Assembly: GCA_964371075.1 (NCBI GenBank)
Contig: CAYJKN010000002.1
Span: forward strand, 434,001-498,000
Reading direction: 5' to 3'
DNA length: 64,000 bases
From: UTCHB3 sp964371075
GTDB lineage: Bacteria; Bacteroidota; Ignavibacteria; Ignavibacteriales; Ignavibacteriaceae
The notes below the pieces were generated by a model, which made no database searches, was not told the DNA's origin, and saw nothing but the letters and a program-made list of their open reading frames with translations. A program made the translations under genes and the position numbers. Below are positions 25,774 to 34,913 of the stretch, in pieces; position 1 is the first letter of the stretch; each line of letters starts with the position of its first letter.

Positions 25774-26985
25774 ATGCGTGGTATAAAAGAAATTTTCTTC
25801 ATTTTGTCTGTTGTTTGGCTTCATGTAGCCGGTTTTTTACAATCGGGGAATCCAAATGATTTGATTGCAGGTGATAATGTCATTTTACTAATAGGTCTGT
25901 TTGTTATACTTGCGACCCCGGAACTAAGAAAAAGAAAATTGTCTTCCACAGTCTTAACTGCATTTACCTTTGGTGTGGTTGTAATAGTTATATCTCCTCT
26001 ATACACCTTTTTAAAAGATGCTTTAGTTTTCGAAAGATCTTTCGAGATTGTCCCACTTATGAAAGCTTCACTGAGACTTTTTATTGTTTATAATTTTGTG
26101 AAGTACTTGACCATCGATTTTGAACATTTTTACCGGGGTATATCTGCATTACTCTATTTTGGAGTTGTGATAGTGTTGTCGATGTTGTTTTTAGATGTAT
26201 TTGGACTCCTTGGATTTTATACATACAAAATCGGAACTCAGATAGAGGGTGATTTCACTAGAATATCAGGAATAACCGGTATGAGTGTAAATGTTACCGG
26301 AATCCTTCTGAGTATGCTTTTTGGCGTGGCACTTACTTTTTTCAGGCATAAAGTTATTGGTAAATATAAGTTCATTTTTTTAGCGACTTTTTATTTGATA
26401 GGAATTTTATTAACGGGTTCCAGAACCGCATTGTATGTTACCTTTTTAATCTACTTTATATATCTTTTGAGCTACTTCAAACATATGAGACCCGGGATTT
26501 TAATCTTTAATATATTCGCCAGTGTGGTTTTATTTGTGGTTTTTTCAAATTTTGCTGAGGTAACACTGGCACGAATAGAACAAGGGTCAGAGGGAGAGTA
26601 TGGCGGGCTTGAATATCGTATGGGGTATTGGGAGTTTTATCTAAATGATATTGCAGATAATCCTGAGTATTTAATTTATGGAAATACTGCTCCACCGACA
26701 TATAAACGTTCGCCACATAACTATTACATCTATTTGGGTTTTACAGCGGGTTTATTTTTCCTTTTATTACCTATTTATTACATTGGAAAATTTGCAATCT
26801 CAAAAAGGCGATTAATTAAACGGAGTAAATATTGGAGTCTGGAAAGTAAATATATATTGATTCCCCAATTACTTTTTTGGCTGACAGCCTTGGAACCGAT
26901 TACATGGTTTGGGTTAATTATGTTGATGGCAAGTGGTATATTTTTTGAACATAAAACAATAGAAAAGTTTTCGGCTGAAAATTGA
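25774..26985 (+). CDS. wzy: O-antigen polymerase/ligase-like membrane protein (Wzy candidate)
   Basis: A 403-residue protein with about 10-12 hydrophobic segments and a large periplasmic loop late in the chain (EQGSEGEYGGLEYRMGYWEF...PHNYYIYLG). GSRTA in the middle and the PHN segment near the C-terminus are features of the Wzy/WaaL superfamily. One Wzx and one Wzy in the same locus fit Wzx/Wzy-dependent assembly. A ligase cannot be excluded, but the position in a repeat-unit cluster favours polymerase. Confidence 0.78.
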   Translation: MRGIKEIFFILSVVWLHVAGFLQSGNPNDLIAGDNVILLIGLFVILATPELRKRKLSSTVLTAFTFGVVVIVISPLYTFLKDALVFERSFEIVPLMKASLRLFIVYNFVKYLTIDFEHFYRGISALLYFGVVIVLSMLFLDVFGLLGFYTYKIGTQIEGDFTRISGITGMSVNVTGILLSMLFGVALTFFRHKVIGKYKFIFLATFYLIGILLTGSRTALYVTFLIYFIYLLSYFKHMRPGILIFNIFASVVLFVVFSNFAEVTLARIEQGSEGEYGGLEYRMGYWEFYLNDIADNPEYLIYGNTAPPTYKRSPHNYYIYLGFTAGLFFLLLPIYYIGKFAISKRRLIKRSKYWSLESKYILIPQLLFWLTALEPITWFGLIMLMASGIFFEHKTIEKFSAEN

Positions 26986-28130
26986 ATAGTAACCAAAATA
27001 TTCAAACTGAGATCTATCATCAGATGCGGGGAACTGTGTGTATTATTGGAAACATATACTCAACATTTTCAAGGGGTAATCAGGGAGGAGGTGAGGGACA
27101 ACTATTGTATGTTGCAAAATTATTGAAGGCAACAGGGCTTGATGTTACTATCGTGGATACGGTAATAGATTCACCGGAAACGACCGAGGAAGGTATTAGA
27201 TTTGTCCCTGTTACAATGCAAGGGAAAACCAATTTCTTCCATAAGCTTACAAAACGAATGTTTTTGTTACACAAAACATTAGTAAAACTTAATTCTGACT
27301 ACTACTTTTCTGCGATCATGGGATACTCGCAGTTCATTCCATTAATTGTCTCTAAAAAGTTAAATGCGAAATTTTTTTATTGGGTTGCTGCGGATATTGA
27401 AGTTGAGGGATTCATTTCCAGATTTAAAAACGAATATAAAACGAAATTATCTCCCGGATATCTTTATAGTCTGATTCTAAATGAACTTTTATTCCCGTGG
27501 GTACTTAAATACGCTGATAAAATTTTTGTACAGCATATAAATCAGCAGAAATTAATTAAATTCAGAGAATCGATAATTTTATCAAATGTGATTGATGTCA
27601 AGCCATCCCATAAGCGAAAATCAGATTATATTATCTGGGTGGGATCTCTTGATTTTAACAAAGGCTTTCATCTTTTGGAAAAAGTTGTTGTAGATCTGCC
27701 GGGAGTCAATTTTAAAATTATTGGTAAGGTTCGAAACAGGGAATGTATTCCCATACTCGATAGAATTACCAAACTCAAGAATGTAGAATATCATGGATTT
27801 GTTGATAAAAATGAAACTGTATCTGAACTGGTAGCCGGCAGCAAAGGTTTTATTAATACATCTCCTAAAGAAGGATTCCCAATTACATTTATAGAAGCCT
27901 GGGCTGTTAACACACCGGTTTATTCACTTTTTGTTGATCCGGGTGATGTTATTAATTTAAATAATCTTGGATTTTGTGCTCATGGTGAATATTCGATGTT
28001 CCTAGAACGACTTGCAGGATCCACGGTCAATGGCCAGGATTACAGTCATCTGAGGAATTATTATGAAGTAAATCATGGAATTGAAAGTTTTAAGATGTCA
28101 CTTTTTCGACATTTTACTTCGCAATCTTGA
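26982..28130 (+). CDS. Glycosyltransferase family 4 protein
   Basis: A 382-residue GT-B enzyme. The N-terminal loop is STFSRGNQGGGEGQLLYV. The C-terminal half shows WVGSLDFNKGFHLLEK, YHGFVDKNETV and SPKEGFPITFIEAWA, the last holding an E-x7-E pattern. The TTG start overlaps the wzy stop by four bases. The N-terminal extension of about 15 residues before the domain suggests that a later start is possible. The sugar is unknown. Confidence 0.82.
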   Translation: MNSNQNIQTEIYHQMRGTVCIIGNIYSTFSRGNQGGGEGQLLYVAKLLKATGLDVTIVDTVIDSPETTEEGIRFVPVTMQGKTNFFHKLTKRMFLLHKTLVKLNSDYYFSAIMGYSQFIPLIVSKKLNAKFFYWVAADIEVEGFISRFKNEYKTKLSPGYLYSLILNELLFPWVLKYADKIFVQHINQQKLIKFRESIILSNVIDVKPSHKRKSDYIIWVGSLDFNKGFHLLEKVVVDLPGVNFKIIGKVRNRECIPILDRITKLKNVEYHGFVDKNETVSELVAGSKGFINTSPKEGFPITFIEAWAVNTPVYSLFVDPGDVINLNNLGFCAHGEYSMFLERLAGSTVNGQDYSHLRNYYEVNHGIESFKMSLFRHFTSQS

Positions 28131-28206
28131 CTATTATGTAAGGATACTTTTTAACGTTAAATAATCAAAATTTTTTCATAGAGTTTCATATTTTAAAGGT
28201 TTATTT

Positions 28207-29181
28207 ATGTCTAAAATTCTAATTACAGGTGCCGGTGGGTTTATCGGTTCCCACTTGGTTGAAGAGAGCCTGGAAAGAGGAAATGAAGTTGTCGCATTTG
28301 TCAGGTATAATTCGCGAAATAATTGGGGATGGCTTGACGAATTACCTCCATCAGATAAACTTAAAATAGTAACAGGTGATATAAGAGACTTCGATTCCGT
28401 TACCAGTGCAATGGAAGGCTGTGACACTGTTTTTCATCTTGCTGCATTGATCGGAATTCCTTACTCCTATGTATCACCCCTTGCATATATCCGGACAAAT
28501 ATTGAAGGTACATATAATATTCTGGAGGCCTCCAGAAAGATGAAAATTGATAATATTTGTATTACATCAACCAGTGAAACCTATGGTAGCGCTCAATATG
28601 TCCCCATAGATGAAATTCATCCAATGGTCGGTCAATCCCCTTATTCGGCATCTAAAATTGCTGCGGATCAACTTGGTATAAGTTATTATAGGTCATTTGG
28701 AATGCCGGTCAAAATTGTCAGACCTTTTAACACATATGGACCCAGACAATCAGCCCGGGCAATTATTCCAACCGTCATTTCACAGTTGCTTAATGGGTTC
28801 TCGGAAATCAGATTAGGGAATTTATCACCAACAAGAGACTTAAATTTTGTCAAAGATACCGTTAAAGGTTTTTTTGCTATTCTTCACAATAGTGCTTTTG
28901 CAGGAGAAATAGTTAACATTGGTAGTAATTCTGAAATATCAGTAAAAGATCTTATCACAATGATCACAGATATTTTAGATCTAAAAGTTAATATTATTAC
29001 AGATGAACAGAGAGTTCGTCCTGAGAAAAGTGAAGTTGACCGCCTGTTTTGTGATAATTCAAAATTAGTGAATAATACCGATTGGAGATCAGAAACCAGT
29101 TTGAGGTCAGGACTGGAACAGACAATCGATTGGATTAGAGACAATTTGGATCAATATAAAGCCGGGTTATATAATGTCTAA
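28207..29181 (+). CDS. legB: LegB-type NDP-GlcNAc 4,6-dehydratase (extended SDR)
   Basis: A 324-residue extended SDR that closely follows LegB proteins of legionaminic/bacillosamine-type pathways. It has GAGGFIGSHLVEESLERG, the diagnostic NNWGWLDELP, ALIGIPYSY, TSTSETYGSAQYVPIDE and QSPYSASKIAADQL with the catalytic Tyr-Lys. It should remove water from NDP-GlcNAc to give the 4-keto-6-deoxy sugar. A 76-nt gap separates it from the preceding glycosyltransferase, and it overlaps the nucleotidyltransferase by eight bases, so a sub-operon may begin here. Confidence 0.87.
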   Translation: MSKILITGAGGFIGSHLVEESLERGNEVVAFVRYNSRNNWGWLDELPPSDKLKIVTGDIRDFDSVTSAMEGCDTVFHLAALIGIPYSYVSPLAYIRTNIEGTYNILEASRKMKIDNICITSTSETYGSAQYVPIDEIHPMVGQSPYSASKIAADQLGISYYRSFGMPVKIVRPFNTYGPRQSARAIIPTVISQLLNGFSEIRLGNLSPTRDLNFVKDTVKGFFAILHNSAFAGEIVNIGSNSEISVKDLITMITDILDLKVNIITDEQRVRPEKSEVDRLFCDNSKLVNNTDWRSETSLRSGLEQTIDWIRDNLDQYKAGLYNV

Positions 29182-29872
29182 ACGTGCGATTATTCTTGCA
29201 GGTGGGAAAGGTACAAGATTAAAACCATACACAGTTACACTACCCAAACCTTTGGTTCCTGTCGGCGACAAACCAATTTTAGAGCATATTATAGTGCAAT
29301 TAAAGAAACATGGTTTTACTCATATTACTCTCACTCTTAATCACATGGCTGAGATCATAAAAGCATTTTTTGGTGATGGTTCAAGGTGGGGATTAAAAAT
29401 CGACTATACATCGGAAAACAAACCGTTAAGTACGATGGGACCCCTTAGTCTGATTGAAGACCTTCCAGAAAATTTTCTGGTGATGAATGGAGATGTCTTA
29501 ACCGATCTTAATTTTGCTGATTTTTTTGATCAACATAGGCGTAATCAAAATTCATTCACCATTTGTTCACACAGAAGGACAGAAAAAATCGATTATGGTG
29601 TCCTTGTTGCAAACGATTTTGGACAGTTAATCGACTTTAAGGAAAAACCTGAGTATGATTTCCTTGTAAGTATGGGTGTATATATGGTGAACAAAAAAGT
29701 CCTTAATTATATACCAAAAGACACTTTTTTTGGGTTCGATCATCTTATGAAATATATGATCGAGATCAAAGAAGCACCGGTCATTTTTGAGTACGATGGA
29801 TACTGGCTGGATATTGGACGACCTGATGATTATGAAAAAGCGGTGAGTGAATTGAAAGAAAGGTTCCTTTAA
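29174..29872 (+). CDS. Sugar-1-phosphate nucleotidyltransferase
   Basis: A 232-residue nucleotidyltransferase. ILAGGKGTRLKPYTVTLPKP is the pyrophosphorylase signature, and MNGDVLTDL binds the metal. The length, with no C-terminal hexapeptide domain, suits PtmE/mannose-1-phosphate guanylyltransferase-like enzymes rather than GlmU. Beside legB, a GDP- or UDP-hexosamine product is likely, as in Campylobacter legionaminic acid synthesis, but base specificity cannot be read here. Confidence 0.85.
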   Translation: MSKRAIILAGGKGTRLKPYTVTLPKPLVPVGDKPILEHIIVQLKKHGFTHITLTLNHMAEIIKAFFGDGSRWGLKIDYTSENKPLSTMGPLSLIEDLPENFLVMNGDVLTDLNFADFFDQHRRNQNSFTICSHRRTEKIDYGVLVANDFGQLIDFKEKPEYDFLVSMGVYMVNKKVLNYIPKDTFFGFDHLMKYMIEIKEAPVIFEYDGYWLDIGRPDDYEKAVSELKERFL

Positions 29873-29877
29873 GCAGT

Positions 29878-30741
29878 ATGGTAATTGCGATAACCGGTAG
29901 TCATGGATTTATTGGAAAAGAATTGGTACGCTCTCTTTCCAGCTTTGAATGTCAAATAGTTCAATTGGATTATGCCAACGGGATAAATCTATTAAATGAT
30001 ATTCATGTGGATAATTTTGATAAAGTTGATGTAATAATTCACCTCGCTGCAAAATCTTCGGTCCCTTATTCATTCAAAGACCCAAAAGATTTTTATCACA
30101 ACAATTTATTATCAACTTTAAATGTTTGTGAATTTGCAAGACAAAACAAATCGAGAGTAATATTTTTCAGTTCTTATTTGTATGGTCAACCGGAATATTT
30201 ACCAACTGACGAAAATCATTCTTTAACACCACATAACCCTTACGCCCAGACCAAACTAATTTGTGAGAAAATATGCGAAGGCTATAATCGTGATTTTGGT
30301 CTGCCCGTCGTGGTTTTTAGACCTTTTAATGTCTATGGACCGGGTCAAAGATCAAATTTTATTATCCCGATCATTTTGAATCAAATTTTCAATAAAAAAG
30401 TTGTTTTGGAAAATGCGAAGCCTAAGAGAGATTTTATACATGTTAGTGATATTGTGCAGGCAATCATTAGTTCGATATTTACCAATGTTGGGGATTATGA
30501 AGTGTTTAATCTTGGATCCGGGCAGTCATATTCTGTTGAAGAAGTAGTGGAAATGGCATGCAAAATAGCAAATCAACATCCTGAGGTTTTATACACCAAT
30601 ACAGAACGCCAGGGCGAAATTTATGAAACCCGGGCTGATATCATGAAAGCAAAAGAAGTTTTAGGCTGGTCGCCCAGAATGGATTTTGTAGATGGTATAA
30701 CCTCACTGTTAAAAAATATACATGGGGGGATAATTGATTAA
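29878..30741 (+). CDS. NAD-dependent epimerase/dehydratase (extended SDR)
   Basis: A 287-residue SDR with ITGSHGFIGKELV for NAD and AAKSSVPYSFKDP, plus NPYAQTKL as the catalytic Tyr-Lys. FNVYGPGQRSNFIIP and GEIYETRADIMKAKEVLGW are typical C-terminal blocks. The region expected to provide catalytic Ser reads FFSSYLYG. It is probably an epimerase or reductase of a 4-keto sugar in the LegB block. It overlaps the next gene by eight bases. Confidence 0.8.
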   Translation: MVIAITGSHGFIGKELVRSLSSFECQIVQLDYANGINLLNDIHVDNFDKVDVIIHLAAKSSVPYSFKDPKDFYHNNLLSTLNVCEFARQNKSRVIFFSSYLYGQPEYLPTDENHSLTPHNPYAQTKLICEKICEGYNRDFGLPVVVFRPFNVYGPGQRSNFIIPIILNQIFNKKVVLENAKPKRDFIHVSDIVQAIISSIFTNVGDYEVFNLGSGQSYSVEEVVEMACKIANQHPEVLYTNTERQGEIYETRADIMKAKEVLGWSPRMDFVDGITSLLKNIHGGIID

Positions 30742-31612
30742 ACTTGCGGTTCGGGAGTCGCCTGGTTATCTTAAAAATTTTAAGATAATCGATCCGTATA
30801 AGTTGTTAGGAGGTCAAACAGGGAGCAAAACACTGTTAGAGTCATGGGAGTATTTTATAGACCGATTGCTTATTAATGGGGTTGCAAAGACAACAGGAAT
30901 GGGCAGGCTTACACTAAGTACAAACTTTCTGATCCAATATTTGCAGGGTAATAGAACCTTACAAAAATTTCTCGATATTGGTGCTTCCGACGGTTCATCT
31001 ACCTATTATACTCACACAAATTTGATTGAACAAGGGGTTGATCTAGAATCATGGGCAACTGATCGTTTCATCCAAATTCATCTCACTAAAAGCGGAATAT
31101 TAAGATACTATTCAACCTCTGAATCAGAAATGTTTATGTGTGTCTTGTTTAATACATTTGCAATTTCGTTATACCCAGAGAGACATAAAGATATGTTTTC
31201 CAGGTGGCTGGCAAAAAGATTGGTAAGAACAGCAAGAAAACTTAAAAATGTCGGTGAATCTGGAATAATAAGATTGACGCATCCATCCGTGATTGTTGAT
31301 GACAAATTTCATGTCAACTATCTTGATGTATTTAAAATTAAAAATGAATATTTGAACAATTTTAATATTGTGCGCTGTTCAAATCTGTTACAATCAAGTT
31401 ATTTCAGTGACGCGGTAATAGTGGAGGCAATCAACACAATCGATTCATATATAGTTGAAAACGGGGTATTGATTTTAACGCACAATAAAATAGGGAGTAA
31501 TGTCGAAGAAGGTGTTGTTCTTAAAAAAGAAAATAAAAAGTTTAAAATAATTCATCGTTTTTCAGAGCAATCTGAAATCGAACGGATAATAAACATAAAT
31601 GGTGTAGCCTGA
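30734..31612 (+). CDS. SAM-dependent methyltransferase-like protein
   Basis: A 292-residue protein of uncertain family. KFLDIGASDGSSTYY near residue 80 is a convincing S-adenosylmethionine motif I, and VENGVLILTHNKIGSN near residue 240 could be a late core strand with its loop. The TTG start follows GGGGGA and overlaps the epimerase. A glycan O- or N-methyltransferase is the simplest reading. The gap of 82 nt after it is the longest inside this block. Confidence 0.55.
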   Translation: MIKLAVRESPGYLKNFKIIDPYKLLGGQTGSKTLLESWEYFIDRLLINGVAKTTGMGRLTLSTNFLIQYLQGNRTLQKFLDIGASDGSSTYYTHTNLIEQGVDLESWATDRFIQIHLTKSGILRYYSTSESEMFMCVLFNTFAISLYPERHKDMFSRWLAKRLVRTARKLKNVGESGIIRLTHPSVIVDDKFHVNYLDVFKIKNEYLNNFNIVRCSNLLQSSYFSDAVIVEAINTIDSYIVENGVLILTHNKIGSNVEEGVVLKKENKKFKIIHRFSEQSEIERIININGVA

Positions 31613-31694
31613 TTATTACACATAAATGCTTATAACTTTTATTGTAATGATATAACAGGAAACAAGAAATTTTAGTGAATTTTAAAAATTAAAA

Positions 31695-32840
31695 ATGGAT
31701 TTAGAAATGTATAAAATCCCCCTTTTCGACCTGAATTTTGGACCTGAAGAAGAGATTGCTGCTGTAGAAGCAATCCGGTCAGGGTGGATATCAACAGGAC
31801 CAAAAACCACTGAGTTCGAAAATCTTTTCTCTGATATGCTCTCAGTTAATCATTCTGTTGCAACATCAAATTGTACAGTTGCATTACATCTTGCAATGAA
31901 AATCGCCGGTCTTGGTGCAGGTGATGAGGTTATTTGTCCCTCCCTCACTTTTGTGGCAACAGTAAATGCTATTCGCTATGTTGATGCAAATCCTGTTTTT
32001 GCAGATATATGTGGTCTCGATAATTTGACGATTGATCCTGAAGATATTAAAAGGAAATTAACCGAAAAGACTAAAGCGATTGTGGTAATGCATTATGGTG
32101 GATTTGCATGTAAAATGAATGAAATAAACGCGATTGCCAAAGAACATAACCTTAAGGTTATCGAGGATGCATGTCATGGACCTTTGTCAGAGTATTACGG
32201 GAAAAAACTCGGCACAATAGGAGATATCGGATGTTTTAGTTTCTTTTCAAATAAAAATATAAGCACCGGTGAAGGTGGAATGTTGGTGACCGGGAACGAT
32301 AAATATTATGAACAAGCAAAACTGCTACGTTCTCATGGAATGACTACATTATCATATGAAAGATCTAAAGGACATTCTACAGCGTATGATGTAATTGAAC
32401 TTGGATATAACTATCGAATGGATGATATCAGGTCTGCAATTGGAATTGCTCAATTAAAAAAAGTGGAAGAAGATCTAAAACAAAGAGCACTAATCAGAGC
32501 ACACTACGTCGAACGGATGACAGATTTAAATGGTCTGGTTGTTCCGTTTAAAGGTCATAAACATTTTTCATCCAACTATATATTCCCGATTGTTTTAGAG
32601 TCTTCTGATTTTATTAAAAGAGAGAAAGTCCGCACAAAACTTTCGGATTTTGGGATTCAGACCAGTGTCCATTACCCTGCGGCTCACAAATTTGCCATAT
32701 ATAAAGATTTTACAACAAGTCTTCCAAAAACCGAGTATGTGGCTGACAATCTTATTACACTTCCGATGTACTCACGGCTCACCCTCGATCAAGTTGAATT
32801 TGTGGTGGAAAAGTTGAGAGAAAGTTTAGTTGATGAGTAA
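31695..32840 (+). CDS. DegT/DnrJ/EryC1/StrS aminotransferase
   Basis: A 381-residue PLP aminotransferase. The PLP lysine is in FSNKNISTGEGG, with EDACHGPLSEYYGKK and PSLTFVATVNAIRY upstream. After LegB dehydration, this enzyme would place an amino group at C4 of the 4-keto-6-deoxy sugar (LegC/PglE role). It overlaps the acetyltransferase by eight bases, which supports consecutive amination and acetylation. Several in-frame starts near 31695-31707 are possible. Confidence 0.86.
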   Translation: MDLEMYKIPLFDLNFGPEEEIAAVEAIRSGWISTGPKTTEFENLFSDMLSVNHSVATSNCTVALHLAMKIAGLGAGDEVICPSLTFVATVNAIRYVDANPVFADICGLDNLTIDPEDIKRKLTEKTKAIVVMHYGGFACKMNEINAIAKEHNLKVIEDACHGPLSEYYGKKLGTIGDIGCFSFFSNKNISTGEGGMLVTGNDKYYEQAKLLRSHGMTTLSYERSKGHSTAYDVIELGYNYRMDDIRSAIGIAQLKKVEEDLKQRALIRAHYVERMTDLNGLVVPFKGHKHFSSNYIFPIVLESSDFIKREKVRTKLSDFGIQTSVHYPAAHKFAIYKDFTTSLPKTEYVADNLITLPMYSRLTLDQVEFVVEKLRESLVDE

Positions 32841-33447
32841 ATTAATTATAGTTGGAGGCTTCCACGAGATAATTGAACTTTTAGAAGATGAATCATTAGA
32901 GATTGAAGGAATCATCGATAGTAAGTTGTTTGGGAGTTTTCGAGGGTATCCTATAATTGGTAATGACTCTGATGTCGAAAAACTTGCGCAAAAATTTGGT
33001 CTTTCGCCATTGATAATCACCCCCGACTCACCTAAAATTCGCAAAAAACTGGTGGAAAAATACTCTGAATATGGGTTCGTTTTTTACACCCTGATATCAA
33101 GTTCAGCAAAAATATCAAAGAGTGCAACTGTGGGGCATGGTACAGTTGTCCAATTTGGTGTTAATATTTCGGCTAATGCAAAAATCGGGGAATTTGTCAA
33201 ACTTAACACTTTATGTAATGTTATGCACGATGTGGTAATTGGTAATTTTACAACTGTTGCCCCCAATGCAGTATTATTGGGTTATGTAAATGTTGGGGAA
33301 AACTGTTACATCGGTGCAAATGCCACTATCCTGCCAAATATAAGTATTGGCAATAATGCTGTTGTGGGGGCTTCAAGTGTCGTAACTCATGATGTACCTG
33401 ATGGTATTGTGGTGGCAGGAAATCCTGCAAGGGAGTTAATAAAATGA
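32833..33447 (+). CDS. PglD/NeuD-family sugar N-acetyltransferase
   Basis: A 204-residue two-part protein. The N-terminal small Rossmann-like domain (LIIVGGFHEIIELL) binds the nucleotide sugar. The C-terminal left-handed beta-helix of hexapeptide repeats (VGHGTVVQFG, IGANATILPN, GNNAVVGASS) binds acetyl-CoA. His in CNVMHDVVIG fits the catalytic base of PglD. The ATG at 32833 is preferred over a TTG one codon earlier. It would acetylate the 4-amino group made by the previous enzyme. Confidence 0.86.
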   Translation: MSKLIIVGGFHEIIELLEDESLEIEGIIDSKLFGSFRGYPIIGNDSDVEKLAQKFGLSPLIITPDSPKIRKKLVEKYSEYGFVFYTLISSSAKISKSATVGHGTVVQFGVNISANAKIGEFVKLNTLCNVMHDVVIGNFTTVAPNAVLLGYVNVGENCYIGANATILPNISIGNNAVVGASSVVTHDVPDGIVVAGNPARELIK

Positions 33448-34145
33448 GAATTTTGCTTGTGGTCTCAAATTATAATGAATCCGGTGCGATAATAGACACC
33501 CTTGAAGACATCAAAACCAACGCAGCGGAGGACATTGATGTTCTGGTAATCGATAATTGTTCAAGTGATGACAGTTTACAGAAAATATCATCCTCCGGCG
33601 CAAATTATCTTGTGCATCCTGTTAACACCGGCGGAAGTGCCGGTGTTATTAAGACCGCATTCTACTTTGCACACTATCATGATTATGACATCTACTGTCA
33701 TATGGATGGTGACAATCAACATATTGCTGCCGAGTTACACAAAATTTTGAGCCCAATTCTGGAAAACAAAGCCGATATTGTGATCGGTTCGAGATTTTTG
33801 ACAAAAGAAGGGTTTCAGTCTCATTTTCTGAGAAGGATAGGAATTAGATTATTCTCTTCAATTCTTTCCATGTTAACCAAAACTGAACTGAGTGACATCA
33901 CTTCAGGGTTTAGAGCTTATAACAGAAGAGCAATCAATTATTTTGCAGTCAAATTTAAACACGAATTCGAAGCAAGTATCCAGCTCATTTTGGTGGCTCA
34001 TTATGCAAATCTTAAAATGATGGAAGTACCGGTTACCATGAGGGCTCGCTTTAGCGGCAAATCAGAGTTTAATCTGGTAAATGCCCTAAAATTTCCAATT
34101 TATGGATTTATTAATTTAATTGGTACAATGCTCCAGAAACATTAA
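33444..34145 (+). CDS. Polyprenyl-phosphate glycosyltransferase (DPM1/ArnC-like GT2)
   Basis: A 233-residue GT2 enzyme with SNYNESGAIIDTLED, VIDNCSSDDS, the MDGDNQH metal motif and SGFRAYNRRAI. It lacks the long C-terminal membrane anchors of ArnC. This family links a sugar to undecaprenyl or dolichyl phosphate on the cytoplasmic face. DUF2304, small-transporter and GT39-like genes follow immediately, a set expected to flip and use such a lipid-linked sugar. It overlaps the acetyltransferase by four bases. Confidence 0.86.
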   Translation: MRILLVVSNYNESGAIIDTLEDIKTNAAEDIDVLVIDNCSSDDSLQKISSSGANYLVHPVNTGGSAGVIKTAFYFAHYHDYDIYCHMDGDNQHIAAELHKILSPILENKADIVIGSRFLTKEGFQSHFLRRIGIRLFSSILSMLTKTELSDITSGFRAYNRRAINYFAVKFKHEFEASIQLILVAHYANLKMMEVPVTMRARFSGKSEFNLVNALKFPIYGFINLIGTMLQKH

Positions 34146-34149
34146 ATAT

Positions 34150-34506
34150 ATGCCACTATACCTTAAGTTATTGTCATTATTTTTCACCGCCATTTTTGTA
34201 GTTATATTTCTATTTCTTGCAAAAAAAAGGACAATTAAACCTTTTTATTCCACTCTTTGGTTGCTGGTCAGCGTGTTTATGCTGTGTGTAATTGTCTTTG
34301 AAAAGTTATTCAAAGATATGGCTACTTTTATTGGTCTATCGGATGCATCATTTCTCATCGTGATTACACTTCTGTCTTTTCTTCTGGGATATGTATTATA
34401 CCTTTCTATTAAACTATCAGAGTTAAGTGATCGGGTACAAGAAATTATTTCATTTACGAGCATTCTTGAGCACAAAACCAGAAACGATAAAGATGAAAAG
34501 CTTTGA
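34150..34506 (+). CDS. DUF2304 membrane protein
   Basis: A 118-residue protein with three hydrophobic helices and a charged, probably coiled C-terminus (IKLSELSDRVQEIISF). Its size and arrangement match DUF2304 proteins, which commonly sit beside DPM1-like glycosyltransferases. I chose the ATG at 34150 and not the upstream in-frame GTG-type start that overlaps the glycosyltransferase. A scaffold or flippase partner role is inferred only from conserved neighbourhood. Confidence 0.78.
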   Translation: MPLYLKLLSLFFTAIFVVIFLFLAKKRTIKPFYSTLWLLVSVFMLCVIVFEKLFKDMATFIGLSDASFLIVITLLSFLLGYVLYLSIKLSELSDRVQEIISFTSILEHKTRNDKDEKL

Positions 34507-34855
34507 TATTTTCCTTACTGTTTTAACTGCATTTTTCCTCTCGGTGACCCAAGTTGCTCTAAAACTTTTACTCCAAAAGACTAACGGGGTTTCTCTTTCG
34601 TCACCAACTCAAATTGTAAAATTAATATTTACACCTGAATTCGCGATTACGGGATTTTCGTTTCTTGCAAGTGGTTTAATGTGGATGTATTTACTTAGAA
34701 AAATTGAATTAAGTTTGCTTTATCCACTGATTAGTGTGAGTTATATTTTTGGATTATTGGCAGCAATGATTGTGTTTCGAGAGGATGTCTCAATTAATCG
34801 TTGGATTGGGGTTGCCGTGATAATCGTGGGTGTAGTATTGGTTGCAAAAAAATAA
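34493..34855 (+). CDS. Small EamA/SMR-type transporter, ArnE/ArnF-like flippase subunit
   Basis: A 120-residue protein with four hydrophobic helices. VTQVALKLLLQKT in helix 1, YLLRKIELSLLYPLISVSYI and the final GVAVIIVGVVLVAKK match the small multidrug resistance/EamA fold. ArnE/ArnF of this size flip undecaprenyl-phosphate-aminoarabinose. The ATG overlaps DUF2304 by 14 nt. Here it would flip the product of the DPM1-like enzyme to the periplasm. Confidence 0.8.
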   Translation: MKSFDIFLTVLTAFFLSVTQVALKLLLQKTNGVSLSSPTQIVKLIFTPEFAITGFSFLASGLMWMYLLRKIELSLLYPLISVSYIFGLLAAMIVFREDVSINRWIGVAVIIVGVVLVAKK

Positions 34856-34913
34856 ATTATGGTAATTCTGATTTCAAAAGTGGTTATTCAATCTCAATAG
34901 AGCTAACTAAATA

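Noticed and set aside
28207..33447. A full legionaminic acid pathway.
   Set aside because: The LegG-type hydrolysing epimerase is absent, and the only NeuB and CMP-synthetase are fused, atypical proteins in another block.
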